Positions 8,785 to 18,297 of a DNA stretch of 64,000 bases are shown here, piece after piece. A program made the translations under genes and the position numbers. Source of the stretch: an uncultured Bacillota bacterium (GTDB taxonomy: Bacteria > Bacillota > Clostridia > Lachnospirales > Lachnospiraceae); contig CAJKMA010000005.1 of the NCBI GenBank assembly GCA_905200905.1, positions 1 through 64,000 on the forward strand, written 5' to 3'. Every line of letters starts with the position of its first letter. The stretch's first letter is position 1. Under the pieces are notes generated by a model. The model was not told the origin of the DNA and did no database searches. It worked only from the letters and a program-made list of their open reading frames with translations.

Positions 8785-10185
8785 TTACGGATTGACAACA
8801 TCCTGCACATTTCCAAGCTCTACCTCTTGGTAGAAATAAGACAAAATTTCCTGATAACTTTTCCCAGCCTGAGCCATACCTTTTGCACCATTTTGACTCA
8901 TTCCCACACCGTGTCCATATCCGCCTCCAACAATTTTATATCCTTGTAAATTGCCATCTCCTCCTCTAGATTCCTCCAAAGTAAAATAAGCACTTGGAAG
9001 CAGAGTTCCCCCTTTTACACTGGAACCGTCCTGGCGGATAACAGGGTTTCCAGACGGAGCAAGCAAAGAACGTATATCATATTCACTGCGTATCTCTCTC
9101 ATTCCCTGATCTGTTTGAAGAGCCAAATTTAAAACTGCATCCCCTTCTCCAGTTTCCTTGATTTCCAGTCCTTGTACTTTAGAAATCTCCTCATACATGT
9201 TTTTGGCATTTTCTAAAAGTTTTTCCATAGATATTTCTGTCTGCCATTGAAACCAGGGCTCCGAAGCATCATAAGTACAGGCAACGCTTTTTAAATAGGC
9301 GGAGGGCGCCGAAGCCTCCCACACCTCATCTGTACTGGTTTTTCCATGAGAAGTAGAAAAATAATACGCGGTAATCGGCATCCCCTGATTCAATAAAATC
9401 TTACCTTCCGTGGCTTTTACAGCTTCGTTACTACTCTCTGCCTCCTGACTATTTCCATACACCTGGAATGAGACACTATCATCTACCTGAGCTCCTAAAT
9501 CTTTTCTTTTTTGAGCCTGCATCTGCACCACTGCATAGGTTCTGGCACAAACAGCCTGTGCTTTCAAGGCTTCCTTGGGATAAGAAGATGGCATCTCACT
9601 GGGAACCACTGCACAAAGATACTGTTCCAATGGAAGTTCATTCACCATACGAAGCCCATTCTCATCCTCATATACAGTAAGACTTCCTCTATAAGCAGGA
9701 TTACCCTGTCCTCTGGTAAGAGAAAGCACCTTCAAACGGTTCTCTGGATTTTCAGGAAGCAACTTTACGCTGCTGCCTGAAAATTCTGGACTCTCTCTTT
9801 GTAGTTTCATAGTTTCCCCATTTTTCAGAATTCCCGTCAAATTTCCCTGGATTTCATAATTTCCCTGTGCCTGCACAATAATCTCTGTATGATAATAACT
9901 CTCATATCCATTGGTCATTAGCAACACCTGAATCTTTGGTTGGTCTTCTGTGGTTTCTTCTTTTTCTTGAACCGAAGGCATTTTCTGCACTTCTTTTTCT
10001 TGGGGTTCTGATTCAGAAAGCAAACTGGCCCATTCATTTTCCTTAACCGCATGCTCTCTTAAAATCTCTTTGACTGCATGATTCTTCTTTTCTCCTGCCT
10101 TTCCTGCACACCAAACCACCAAAATCCCCAGAAGTGCTATCAGTATTACCATGAGTTTCCATTTTATTTTTTGTTTCCAATCCAT
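8785..10185 (-). CDS. SpoIID/LytB domain protein
   Basis: A 466-residue exported protein with a short cytoplasmic start, one membrane anchor near residues 10-27 (LMVILIALLGILVVWCAG) and an extracellular SpoIID domain. The domain shows PLEQYLCAVVPSEMP near residue 195, LKAQAVCARTYAV near 215, FSTSHGKT near 290, and the C-terminal GYGHGVGMSQNGAKGMA near 425. SpoIID proteins are lytic transglycosylases that trim stem-peptide-free glycan strands during engulfment. This copy is longer than Bacillus SpoIID and not beside spoIIQ-type genes, so it may be a vegetative paralogue. No clear ribosome site precedes the ATG. Confidence 0.9.
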   Translation of the reverse strand: MDWKQKIKWKLMVILIALLGILVVWCAGKAGEKKNHAVKEILREHAVKENEWASLLSESEPQEKEVQKMPSVQEKEETTEDQPKIQVLLMTNGYESYYHTEIIVQAQGNYEIQGNLTGILKNGETMKLQRESPEFSGSSVKLLPENPENRLKVLSLTRGQGNPAYRGSLTVYEDENGLRMVNELPLEQYLCAVVPSEMPSSYPKEALKAQAVCARTYAVVQMQAQKRKDLGAQVDDSVSFQVYGNSQEAESSNEAVKATEGKILLNQGMPITAYYFSTSHGKTSTDEVWEASAPSAYLKSVACTYDASEPWFQWQTEISMEKLLENAKNMYEEISKVQGLEIKETGEGDAVLNLALQTDQGMREIRSEYDIRSLLAPSGNPVIRQDGSSVKGGTLLPSAYFTLEESRGGDGNLQGYKIVGGGYGHGVGMSQNGAKGMAQAGKSYQEILSYFYQEVELGNVQDVVNP

Positions 10186-10225
10186 ATATTAATATATGCT
10201 GTAATTTCTCGTTCAATACAAATTT

Positions 10226-10284
10226 AAAGCTGCGGCAAAAACTCTATCTGGAATCTCACCATCTGCTTTTCATGCCACAGCTTT
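10226..10284 (-). terminator. Terminator downstream of galM
   Basis: A long hairpin with arms AAAGCTGTGGCA and TGCCGCAGCTTT, one mismatch, lies between the galM stop and the SpoIID gene. The T-run after it on the minus strand is short. Confidence 0.65.
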
Positions 10285-10296
10285 ATAAAATCTCTA

Positions 10297-11361
10297 TTAC
10301 ACTTCTACAGAGAACTCATAGATAGTCACTGTATCATAAGTATCCCCCTTTTTCAAAACAGAGGACTGAAAATCTGCCTGATTGCAGGCATCTGGATAAT
10401 ACTGTGTCTCCATGCAGAATCCACTGCGTCTCTCATACACATGCCCACCTTTTCCAGGCTCATTGTCAATAAAGTTTCCAATATAAAATTGCATACCAGG
10501 AAGGTCTGTAAACACTCTCATCACAATCCCTGATTCTTTGCATACTACTTTTGCTGCTTCTTTTATCTCACCTTTTTCACGGCAAAGAGCGTAATTATGG
10601 TCATAACCTCCACCGAAAACTAACTGTTCAAAATCAGCTTCCACATCCTGTCCAATAGTTTTTGGTTCTGTAAAATCCATAGGTGTTCCTTTTACAGACG
10701 CAATCTCCCCTGTAGGAATGGCCTCTGCATCACACACTGGTGTGTATTCCGGTGCATGAATCTGAACCACATGGTTTAACATAGCCTCTGCTCCTGCTTC
10801 TTGCCCTGCCAGATTAAAATAAGAATGATTAGTCATATTCACAATAGTATCTGTATCCGCATCTCCCTGATAATGCAGTACCACCTGATTCTCATCTGTT
10901 AATTCATAGGTAATAACACCAGTAAAGTTTCCAGGAAAACCTTGATCCCCGTCTGGACTAAAAAGTTCAAAAGTCACACTATTTTTCTCTTGATTTATTT
11001 CTTTTACATCCCACATTCTCGTACGATACCAATCTGGACCACTATGAAGATTATTCTGATTGTCATTGACAGATAACTGGTATTCCTTTCCGTCAATGGC
11101 AAATCTGGCCTTTCCTATTCGATTTCCATTTCTTCCAATTACAGCTCCAAAATGATTGGTATTGGTATGATATCCTTCCGCACTGTCATATCCTAGTACC
11201 ACATCTCGTCTTCCTCCTGTTTTATCCGGAACCAACATATGTACCCAGGTAGCACCAAAATCACTTACTGTCAAAGTAACCTGATTTTTATTTGTAATTT
11301 CATATAAAGAAACCTCTTGACCATCCATGCTTTTTCCAAATGTGTGTTTTGTAATTCCCAT
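10297..11361 (-). CDS. galM: Aldose 1-epimerase
   Basis: Galactose mutarotase, 354 residues, interconverting alpha and beta anomers of galactose or glucose in the cytoplasm. Landmarks: NRIGKARFAIDGKEYQL near residue 80, the catalytic histidine pair region NNLHSGPDWY near 105 and NHSYFNLAG near 180, DHNYAL near 265, and the C-terminal catalytic glutamate region GFCMETQYYPDACNQ near 310. The start is the ATG at 11361, preceded by AAGGAG; a TTG two codons upstream is less well spaced. It stands alone between terminators, directly downstream of the 6S RNA gene. Confidence 0.95.
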   Translation of the reverse strand: MGITKHTFGKSMDGQEVSLYEITNKNQVTLTVSDFGATWVHMLVPDKTGGRRDVVLGYDSAEGYHTNTNHFGAVIGRNGNRIGKARFAIDGKEYQLSVNDNQNNLHSGPDWYRTRMWDVKEINQEKNSVTFELFSPDGDQGFPGNFTGVITYELTDENQVVLHYQGDADTDTIVNMTNHSYFNLAGQEAGAEAMLNHVVQIHAPEYTPVCDAEAIPTGEIASVKGTPMDFTEPKTIGQDVEADFEQLVFGGGYDHNYALCREKGEIKEAAKVVCKESGIVMRVFTDLPGMQFYIGNFIDNEPGKGGHVYERRSGFCMETQYYPDACNQADFQSSVLKKGDTYDTVTIYEFSVEV

Positions 11362-11385
11362 AATCAACTTCTCCTTAAAATAACA

Positions 11386-11407
11386 AAAGCCCCTGTATCA
11401 GGGCTTT
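11386..11407 (-). terminator. Terminator after the 6S RNA gene
   Basis: AAAGCCC and GGGCTTT form a seven-base-pair hairpin with an eight-base loop, followed on the minus strand by TTTTGTTATTTT. It ends the 6S transcript just before the galM ribosome site, so galM expression may depend on read-through or a promoter I did not find. Confidence 0.7.
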
Positions 11408-11414
11408 CTTTTTT

Positions 11415-11594
11415 AAGTCCCAAAGTGCCGTTTCCCACCTTCTGACTCCTAGCTTAAGCTAGGTGGGCAACCGCAGCTGCACCTCTGTCTTCCGCTGCGC
11501 AATGACGGCTTGACATCAGTTACCGCAATGTAGGAATCCCGTTTAAAGTAATGTAGGTTCAAAATAAATGGGAGTATCGAACACCCCAGGACTT
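11415..11594 (-). ncRNA. ssrS: 6S RNA
   Basis: A roughly 180-base non-coding gene. Its ends are complementary: AAGUCCUGGGGUG at the 5' end pairs with CACUUUGGGACUU at the 3' end over 13 positions. The interior has the arm GAACCUACAUUACUUU followed by AAACGGGAUUCCUACAUUG, and GGUUGCCCACC near the 3' half, as I know them from clostridial 6S RNAs. 6S RNA folds like an open promoter and binds the housekeeping RNA polymerase. A near-consensus promoter starts about ten bases upstream and an intrinsic terminator follows. No open frame crosses it. Confidence 0.88.
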
Positions 11595-11605
11595 TTCATG
11601 TCTTT

Positions 11606-11634
11606 ATTATACTCTAGTATATGGAATATTTCAA
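11606..11634 (-). promoter_or_regulatory. Promoter of the 6S RNA gene
   Basis: On the minus strand TTGAAA (11634..11629), a 17-base spacer and a perfect TATAAT (11611..11606). The predicted start is near 11598, a few bases before the conserved 5' AAGUCC of the RNA. Confidence 0.85.
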
Positions 11635-11681
11635 CAAAAATGCAAAGATTCCTCAAGAAAATTTATCCATTTTAGTTAGCA

Positions 11682-11712
11682 AAAGAAAAAGCATACCAAA
11701 TATCCGGTATGC
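11682..11712 (-). terminator. Terminator of pckA
   Basis: GCATACC and GGTATGC pair around an eight-base loop (complement 11691-11712) and are followed on the minus strand by TTTTTCTTTT. It ends the pckA transcript 70 bases before the 6S promoter. Confidence 0.85.
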
Positions 11713-11733
11713 CCTTTCCAATATTTTTTGAAA

Positions 11734-13338
11734 TTATTTCTGTGGACCAGCAGCTACTAATGCTTTTCCAAGTTCATTTCCTTCATATTTTTTGAAGTTC
11801 TTAATGAAACGATCTGCTAAATCCTGAGCTTTTGTTTCCCACTCAGAAGCATTAGCATAAGTATCTCTTGGATCTAAGATTTTGCTATCTACGCCTGGAA
11901 GTTCTGTTGGCACTTCAAAGTTGAAGTAAGGAATTTTCTTAGTAGGAGCATTTAGGATATCTCCGTTTAAGATCGCATCGATGATACCACGAGTATCTTT
12001 AATGGAAATACGTTTTCCTGTTCCGTTCCATCCTGTGTTAACCAGGTAAGCTTTTGCTCCGCTCTGTTTCATTTTTCTAACCAGTTCTTCTGCATATTTT
12101 GTTGGGTGCAGTTCCAGGAACGCCTGACCAAAGCATGCAGAGAAGGTTGGTGTAGGTTCTGTAATACCACGTTCTGTACCAGCAAGTTTTGCTGTAAATC
12201 CAGATAAGAAGTAGTATTCTGTCTGTTCTGGTGTTAAAACAGATACTGGAGGAAGTACGCCAAATGCATCTGCAGACAGGAAAATTACATTCTTTGCTGC
12301 TGGTGCGGAAGATACTGGGCGAACAATGTTTTCAATATGATTAATTGGGTAAGATACACGAGTATTTTCTGTAACACTCTTATCTGTAAAGTCGATTTTT
12401 CCTTCTGCATCAAGAGTAACATTCTCAAGAAGAGCGTTGCGTTTGATTGCATTGTAAATATCTGGTTCTGATTCTTTGTCCAAATCAATAACTTTTGCGT
12501 AGCATCCGCCTTCAAAGTTGAATACACCATTATCATCCCAACCATGTTCATCATCACCAATGAGAAGTCTCTTTGGATCTGTGGACAGTGTTGTTTTACC
12601 TGTTCCGGAAAGACCGAAGAAGATTGCTGTATTTTCACCATTCAGGTCAGTATTTGCAGAGCAATGCATGGAAGCAATGTTCTTTAATGGCAGATAGTAG
12701 TTCATCATAGAGAACATACCTTTTTTCATTTCTCCGCCGTACCATGTATTAATGATAACCTGCTCACGGCTTGTAATATTAAATACTACAGCTGTTTCAG
12801 AATTTAATCCTAATTCTTTGTAGTTTTCTACTTTTGCTTTGGAAGCATTGTAAACAACAAAATCAGGTACAAAGTTTTCTAATTCTTCTTCTGTTGGCTG
12901 AATGAACATGTTAGTTACAAAATGTGCCTGCCATGCAACTTCAACGATAAAACGGATAGCCATACGAGTATCTTTGTTTGCACCACAGAATGCATCTACA
13001 ACAAATAATCTTTTGTTGGAAAGTTCAGCCTGAGCGATTTTTTTCAATTCAGCCCAGGTAGCTTCTGTTGTAGGATGATTGTCATTTTTGTATTCATCAG
13101 AAGTCCACCATACTGTGTCTTTTGAGTTTTCGTCTACAACAATGTATTTATCTTTAGGAGAACGTCCTGTATAAATACCTGTCATAACGTTAACTGCTCC
13201 AAGTTCACTTTCTTGTCCGACTTCATATCCTTCCAAACCTGGTTTTGTTTCTTCCTCAAACAATGTTTCATAAGAAGGATTGTGTACGATTTCTGTTGTT
13301 CCGGTAATACCATACTGAGTTAAATCAAGTTTTGCCAT
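11734..13338 (-). CDS. pckA: Phosphoenolpyruvate carboxykinase (ATP)
   Basis: Interconverts oxaloacetate plus ATP with phosphoenolpyruvate, CO2 and ADP; in fermenting gut anaerobes it often runs toward oxaloacetate. The 534-residue protein has the ATP-type signature: [12 protein letters not shown] near residue 55, the kinase-1a loop [13 protein letters not shown] near 240, [22 protein letters not shown] near 260 with metal-binding aspartates, and a C-terminal [17 protein letters not shown] segment near 440. The frame opens at 13374, but AGAGG and family alignment favour the ATG at 13338 ([10 protein letters not shown]). It is a single-gene unit with its own promoter and terminator. Confidence 0.96.
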   Translation of the reverse strand: MAKLDLTQYGITGTTEIVHNPSYETLFEEETKPGLEGYEVGQESELGAVNVMTGIYTGRSPKDKYIVVDENSKDTVWWTSDEYKNDNHPTTEATWAELKKIAQAELSNKRLFVVDAFCGANKDTRMAIRFIVEVAWQAHFVTNMFIQPTEEELENFVPDFVVYNASKAKVENYKELGLNSETAVVFNITSREQVIINTWYGGEMKKGMFSMMNYYLPLKNIASMHCSANTDLNGENTAIFFGLSGTGKTTLSTDPKRLLIGDDEHGWDDNGVFNFEGGCYAKVIDLDKESEPDIYNAIKRNALLENVTLDAEGKIDFTDKSVTENTRVSYPINHIENIVRPVSSAPAAKNVIFLSADAFGVLPPVSVLTPEQTEYYFLSGFTAKLAGTERGITEPTPTFSACFGQAFLELHPTKYAEELVRKMKQSGAKAYLVNTGWNGTGKRISIKDTRGIIDAILNGDILNAPTKKIPYFNFEVPTELPGVDSKILDPRDTYANASEWETKAQDLADRFIKNFKKYEGNELGKALVAAGPQK

Positions 13339-13416
13339 TTTACGTTTAACCTCTTTTCTTCCATAGTATTTCATTCCCGTATTAAAATACGATGATAACG
13401 AATTTTCGTCTTTTAT

Positions 13417-13445
13417 ATTATACTCGAAAATCCTTCAAGAATCAA
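13417..13445 (-). promoter_or_regulatory. Promoter of pckA
   Basis: On the minus strand TTGATT (13445..13440), a 17-base spacer and TATAAT (13422..13417). It gives a leader of about 70 bases before the ATG. The leader contains AATTCGTT and CGTATTTTAATACGG; the latter is a small hairpin near the ribosome site. Confidence 0.75.
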
Positions 13446-13467
13446 TAAATTGTTTGTGAATTTTTTT

Positions 13468-14955
13468 TCAAATCCCTAAAATATTTCTTACCACTTCTGG
13501 CATCTGTTCTACTGCTGCAACACGGTTGTGCAGCACAGGGGCTGTGCGGATTTCTTCAATCGCCTTTGGTACAGGTCTTTTTGCTAATTTTGACAGTTCA
13601 TCTACCAGTTCAAAATCTCCCATTGACTCATAAGACTCATCAATGGCCTTCATAACGCTTCTAGTAAATTTAAAAGGACTTGCAGTTGAGGCAATCACTG
13701 TCTTTGTGGTATCTCCTATTTCTTTTCTATATTTTTCGTATACGGAAGATGCCACTGCTGTGTGAGTATCCATCACATAACCCGTCTTTTCATACATACT
13801 CTTAATTGCTTCTGCTGTTTCCTCCTCAGAAGCATAATTTCCATAAAATTCCCCAAGCCCTGCTTTCATCTCTTCTGTAATTTCATAAACACCTTTACCT
13901 GCAAGAGCTTCCATAAGTTCCCGATTCTTCTTGGCGTCCTCTCCTGCAATGCGGTAAATAAGCCGCTCCAGATTGCTGGAAATCAAAATATCCATAGAAG
14001 GTGAATTGGTCAGTACAAACTCACGATTTCTGTCATAACGTCCTGTGCTAAAAAAGTCATACAATACTCTGTTTTCGTTAGACGCGCAAAGAAACTTTCC
14101 AATAGGAACTCCCATTTGTTTCGCATAATAAGCAGCCAAAATGTTTCCGAAGTTACCTGTAGGAACCACTACATTTATAGTTTCCCCATTCTGAATCTGT
14201 CCCTGCCGCAACAGACTTCCATATGCATAAACATAGTAAACCACCTGAGGTACCAAACGTCCAATATTAATGGAATTGGCAGAAGAAAACTGAAATCCAG
14301 CTTTATCTAACTGCTCTGACAACTCCTTATCATGAAACATTTTCTTCACGCCAGTCTGTGCGTCATCAAAATTTCCTGTAATGCCTACTACATAGGTGTT
14401 AGCCCCTTTCTGTGTAAGCATCTGCTTCTCCTGAATGGGACTTACTCCGTTTTTCGGATAAAACACAATAATTCTGGTACCAGGAACGTCCGCAAATCCA
14501 GCCATAGCCGCTTTTCCTGTATCTCCGGAAGTAGCGGTAAGAATGACGATTTCTTTTTCCGCATGATTTTTCTTCGCCGCTGTTGTCATAAGATGCGGCA
14601 AAATGGACAGCGCCATATCTTTAAAAGCAATGGTCGCTCCATGGAAAAGTTCCAGGTAATAAGCATCTCCCTTTTGAACCAAAGGCGCAATCTCCTTGGT
14701 ATCAAACTTCTCATCATATGCTTTTGCAATACAATTCTTTAACTCTTCTTCCGTAAAATCTGTAAGAAAACGGCGCATCACTTCATAGGCTACTTCCTGA
14801 TAGGACTTCTGTGACAGTTCTTCCATGGAAGTTTCCAAAACTGGAATAGACGTAGGTACAAATAGACCTCCATCTTCTGCCAGTCCTTTTAAAATTGCCT
14901 GGGATGCTGTTAATTCCTCCCCGTTTCCTCTTGTACTCTTATATAATACCTGCAT
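13468..14955 (-). CDS. thrC: Threonine synthase
   Basis: A pyridoxal-phosphate enzyme converting O-phosphohomoserine to threonine. The 495-residue length fits the long (type II) threonine synthases. The N-terminal segment YKSTRGNGEELTASQAI is typical. The Schiff-base lysine lies in FHGATIAFKDMALS near residue 110, LTATSGDTGKAAMAGF near 145 binds phosphate, and VPTGNFGNILAAYYAK near 255 is the glycine-rich PLP loop. The ATG at 14955 follows GAGGAGGAAAACACT and is preferred to the upstream in-frame start. It begins 16 bases after the SleB-type gene. Confidence 0.96.
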   Translation of the reverse strand: MQVLYKSTRGNGEELTASQAILKGLAEDGGLFVPTSIPVLETSMEELSQKSYQEVAYEVMRRFLTDFTEEELKNCIAKAYDEKFDTKEIAPLVQKGDAYYLELFHGATIAFKDMALSILPHLMTTAAKKNHAEKEIVILTATSGDTGKAAMAGFADVPGTRIIVFYPKNGVSPIQEKQMLTQKGANTYVVGITGNFDDAQTGVKKMFHDKELSEQLDKAGFQFSSANSINIGRLVPQVVYYVYAYGSLLRQGQIQNGETINVVVPTGNFGNILAAYYAKQMGVPIGKFLCASNENRVLYDFFSTGRYDRNREFVLTNSPSMDILISSNLERLIYRIAGEDAKKNRELMEALAGKGVYEITEEMKAGLGEFYGNYASEEETAEAIKSMYEKTGYVMDTHTAVASSVYEKYRKEIGDTTKTVIASTASPFKFTRSVMKAIDESYESMGDFELVDELSKLAKRPVPKAIEEIRTAPVLHNRVAAVEQMPEVVRNILGI

Positions 14956-14971
14956 AGTGTTTTCCTCCTCT

Positions 14972-15808
14972 TTACGGAGTTGTATAGAAATCATGTTCTC
15001 CGTGTCTAAACAAAAACTTCAGTTCCTCTTTAAACCATTTCATATTGCTCTCTTCTGCATAGGTCTCTTCCACAAAATACAAAGCGCCCTTAGAATAATC
15101 TTCTCCATCTATAGCTCTGTTCACTGCTTCTTTCGTCTCCTCAGATACTGTCACTGTATAAATTCTGCCATCTGCTGTAGGTGAAAACTGAGGATTTCCT
15201 CCAGTCTGCTGCCATATAACATCTGTTACATTGGAGGGAAACTCCGGACTTTTTACCCTGTTGAAAATTACATTTGCCACCAGGATTTTTCCCTTCACAT
15301 CTTCTCCTCCTGCCTCAGCCTCCACAATTTTCAGCAGATTCTTATAATCCTCGTCTGACATGACAAGCTGACTCTCTGAATACAAAATGGACTGATTTCG
15401 TATTTTTTCCAGTTCCTTTTCATCTGGTTCTGAAAAATTTAGCTGTGACTGAAGTTCTCTTCTTTCTGCTCTCTGGCCAACCAGTACGATTTCAAAAGAT
15501 GTGCCGATTTTATTGATCTGGCTTTCTGTATCCTGGCTTAAAAGGACTCCCTGTATAATAGATTCCAGACCATATACTGCCTGTTCTTCTTCCTCTGCAT
15601 CTTCACGCTCCAGGTCCATTACTTGATTCTTCCCTTGGGCGTGTACTCCTTGACAAGTAAAAGCAACAGCCGCTACTGCCAGACTTCCAGCCATAAACAC
15701 GGCTTTTTCTCTCCTGTCCTTTTTTGATATCTTTGCTCGTTTTACCAAAGTTTTGATACTTTGTACAACATACTGCAGACCAGTTAATATAGCACAAATA
15801 ATATTCAT
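14972..15808 (-). CDS. SleB-type cell wall hydrolase
   Basis: A 278-residue protein with an N-terminal membrane or signal segment (near residues 30-55, AVFMAGSLAVAAVAFTCQG) and a C-terminal Hydrolase_2 domain. The domain starts near residue 150 (EDYKNLLKIVEAEAGGE), with KILVANVIFNRVKS near 175, GNPQFSPTADGRIY near 205 and ALYFVEE near 240. SleB/CwlJ enzymes are lytic transglycosylases acting on cortex or peptidoglycan. The catalytic glutamate is probably in EAEAGGE. The middle section (60-150) is charged and low in complexity. It probably heads a unit with thrC, an unusual pairing. Confidence 0.85.
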   Translation of the reverse strand: MNIICAILTGLQYVVQSIKTLVKRAKISKKDRREKAVFMAGSLAVAAVAFTCQGVHAQGKNQVMDLEREDAEEEEQAVYGLESIIQGVLLSQDTESQINKIGTSFEIVLVGQRAERRELQSQLNFSEPDEKELEKIRNQSILYSESQLVMSDEDYKNLLKIVEAEAGGEDVKGKILVANVIFNRVKSPEFPSNVTDVIWQQTGGNPQFSPTADGRIYTVTVSEETKEAVNRAIDGEDYSKGALYFVEETYAEESNMKWFKEELKFLFRHGEHDFYTTP

Positions 15809-15865
15809 ATCTCTTTCCTTTAGCTATGGTATATTTTCCACTCTATGGCTTAGTCTTTTTATCTA

Positions 15866-17524
15866 TTAACGATTGTTAATAGCAGTTACCAGGGCATCAA
15901 TGGATGCATGAATAATATCAGAATCCACACCTGCACCCCAAGCAAGACTTCCATCTGGTTTCTTAATTCCTACGTAGGCAATTGCTTTGGAGCTGGAGCT
16001 TTGTTCCAAAGCATGCTCCTGATAAGTCACTAAGTCAAACTTGAATCCATATGCCTTCTTCAATGCATTGCTCACTGCATCTAAACGACCATTTCCCATA
16101 CCTTTGGCAGTGAGAACCTTACCATTAAAGGAAGATGTAACTTCTGTGGAAAATCCTCCTTCAGCCTGCTGGAAATGAACCTCTGTTACAGCTAGCGGAG
16201 ATACCATATGTTCAAAGGTTTTCTTAAACAATTCAAAAATCTCTTCTGGAAGAAGCTCTTTCTGAGTATGGTCTGAAACTGCTTTTGCAGTATACCCCAT
16301 AGCTTCTCTCATTTTTGCTGGCAGATTCAATCCATATTTTGTCTCTAAAATATATCCAACGCCACCCTTACCTGACTGGCTATTAATGCGGATAACATCT
16401 GCATCATAATTTCTCCCTAAATCTGTAGGGTCGATAGGCAAATAAGGAACGGTCCAGTGTTCTGGCTTTCCTTCCTCTAGCCAATGCATTCCTTTGGCAA
16501 TGGCATCTTGATGCGATCCAGAAAAAGCCGCAAATACTAAGGATCCACTGTAAGGACTTCTCTCATTAATCTTCATTCCTGTAAATTTTTCATATTGCTC
16601 ACAAATATGCGTCATATGGGTAAAATCCAGATTTGGCTCTACCCCCTGGGAATACATATTTAAAGCCAGCGTCACAATATCTACATTTCCTGTACGCTCT
16701 CCATTTCCAAATAAAGTCCCCTCAATACGGTCTGCTCCTGCCAGAAGCCCCATCTCGGAATCTGCCACTCCGCATCCACGATCATTGTGCGGATGAAGAG
16801 AAACCACCACATTTTCCCGATAATTCAGATTCTTACACATGTATTCCACTTGACTTGCATAAACATGAGGCATGGAATGCTGAACTGTAACTGGAAGATT
16901 AATAATTGCTTTTCTCTCGCTGGTAGGCTGCCAGATATCCAACACTGCATTGCACACTTCCAGAGCATATTCTGGTTCTGTGCCTGTAAAACTCTCTGGG
17001 CTATATTCAAATCGGTAGGATTCTCCCGCCTCCTCTGTAAGCTCTTTTAATAATTTTGCACCTTCTATGGCAATCTGCAAAATCTCTTCTTTTGATTTTT
17101 TAAATACCTGTTCCCTCTGTGCCACAGAAGTAGAGTTATATACGTGTACAATAACGTTTTTTGCTCCTTTTACTGCCTCAAAGGTTTTTTTGATAATGTG
17201 TGGTCTTGCCTGAGTCAATACCTGGATGGTCACATCATCTGGAATCAGATTTTCTTCAATCAACGTCCTAAGAAACGTGTACTCTGTCTCAGACGCTGCT
17301 GGAAATCCCACCTCTATTTCTTTAAATCCAATTTCCACCAGGAGTTTGAAAAATTCTACCTTTTGGCTCAGATTCATGGGAATCACTAATGCTTGATTTC
17401 CATCCCTTAAATCCACGCTGCACCACACAGGTGCCTGATCTACATAGTCTTTTTCTGCCCAGTCCATACACGTTACCGGGGGAAGAAAATACTGCCTCTT
17501 ATATTTCTTGCAATCTTTCATCAT
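15866..17524 (-). CDS. leuA: 2-isopropylmalate synthase
   Basis: Condenses acetyl-CoA with 2-ketoisovalerate in the first committed step of leucine synthesis. At 552 residues it belongs to the longer LeuA2 class. The TIM-barrel HMGL domain shows SVDLRDGNQALVIPM near residue 38, GFKEIEVGFPAAS near 70, SLHPHNDRGCGVADSEMGLLAGADRIEGTLFGNGERTGN split over 240-285 with metal-binding HPHND, and GSHQDAIAKG near 335. The C-terminal LeuA regulatory dimer domain (450-552) gives leucine feedback inhibition. The ATG follows GGGAGGAATAAG. leuCD lie about 5 kb upstream in separate units, and leuB is not in the window. Confidence 0.96.
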   Translation of the reverse strand: MMKDCKKYKRQYFLPPVTCMDWAEKDYVDQAPVWCSVDLRDGNQALVIPMNLSQKVEFFKLLVEIGFKEIEVGFPAASETEYTFLRTLIEENLIPDDVTIQVLTQARPHIIKKTFEAVKGAKNVIVHVYNSTSVAQREQVFKKSKEEILQIAIEGAKLLKELTEEAGESYRFEYSPESFTGTEPEYALEVCNAVLDIWQPTSERKAIINLPVTVQHSMPHVYASQVEYMCKNLNYRENVVVSLHPHNDRGCGVADSEMGLLAGADRIEGTLFGNGERTGNVDIVTLALNMYSQGVEPNLDFTHMTHICEQYEKFTGMKINERSPYSGSLVFAAFSGSHQDAIAKGMHWLEEGKPEHWTVPYLPIDPTDLGRNYDADVIRINSQSGKGGVGYILETKYGLNLPAKMREAMGYTAKAVSDHTQKELLPEEIFELFKKTFEHMVSPLAVTEVHFQQAEGGFSTEVTSSFNGKVLTAKGMGNGRLDAVSNALKKAYGFKFDLVTYQEHALEQSSSSKAIAYVGIKKPDGSLAWGAGVDSDIIHASIDALVTAINNR

Positions 17525-17562
17525 CTTATTCCTCCCATTTCACCTTGCAATTCACTTCTTAC

Positions 17563-17591
17563 AAGATACCATTTTAACGTGTAAACGTCAA
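17563..17591 (-). promoter_or_regulatory. Promoter of leuA
   Basis: On the minus strand TTGACG (17591..17586), a 17-base spacer and TATCTT (17568..17563). The spacer includes the symmetric ACGTTTACACGT, complement 17577-17588, a candidate repressor site. The leader is too short for a T-box or peptide attenuator. Confidence 0.6.
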
Positions 17592-17600
17592 TTATTTTTG

Positions 17601-18281
17601 CTAATTTACCTGTGCATTTCTAAGCCCCCAAAAGGGAACCAGGCACAAAAGCATTCCTGCTGCCAGAAAAACACCTGCCTGTATTCCTGGATTCCAAGTG
17701 AAAAATCCCAAAACCGACTTCTCTATTTCACCTTTTGACACCAATCCAAAACGTTCCATAAAGAGCAGCAAAATCCAAATTATCAAAAGTGCCACAGCTC
17801 CTTTTGTTTTAAACCGACAAATTATGGTTCCCATACTCACAGAAAGTCCGGTTAAAAGTATGGCATAAAGAAGCAGCCATCCTACAGAAGCATATGTATC
17901 ATAAGGCCATTCCAGCAACTTTCCCTCCCCAAGGATTCTCCAAAGTATTGTCTCCAGCTCCAAAAGCAGTTTTATGGTTACTGCAAACAAAAACCCATAA
18001 CTCACATAAGTGGGCAAAACAGAAAGTAAAAAATTTTTCCTGGTTTTCCCATAAGAAACTGCCAGATGAAATCCCATATAAAAATCAAATAAAAAACCGA
18101 GTAAAAGTATAAATCCCACAGAAAGAGCTGCCATTAAGGTTCCAAGAGGAAGATTGTTATCATATCTTCTGCTCACATATTGACTGCAAACACCTAATAT
18201 AAAAAGTGCAATTTCTATTGCAGCATAAATGCTCATATCTGATAATTTCAATTTCCATTCCTTTAAAAAATTCTTTCCCAT
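17601..18281 (-). CDS. ABC transporter membrane protein, ytr-type operon
   Basis: A 226-residue hydrophobic protein with about six membrane segments. Examples are MSIYAAIEIALFILGVCSQ near residue 16, GTLMAALSVGFILLLGFLF near 47 and VALLIIWILLLFMERFGLV near 172. It has no recognisable soluble domain. It is the last gene of the unit headed by a YtrA-type repressor and ABC ATPase, so it is probably one of two permease subunits of an exporter. It shares layout but little obvious sequence with the preceding membrane gene. Substrate unknown; related units respond to cell-wall-active peptides or antibiotics. Confidence 0.7.
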   Translation of the reverse strand: MGKNFLKEWKLKLSDMSIYAAIEIALFILGVCSQYVSRRYDNNLPLGTLMAALSVGFILLLGFLFDFYMGFHLAVSYGKTRKNFLLSVLPTYVSYGFLFAVTIKLLLELETILWRILGEGKLLEWPYDTYASVGWLLLYAILLTGLSVSMGTIICRFKTKGAVALLIIWILLLFMERFGLVSKGEIEKSVLGFFTWNPGIQAGVFLAAGMLLCLVPFWGLRNAQVN

Positions 18282-18297
18282 AAAATCGTTTCCTTCC

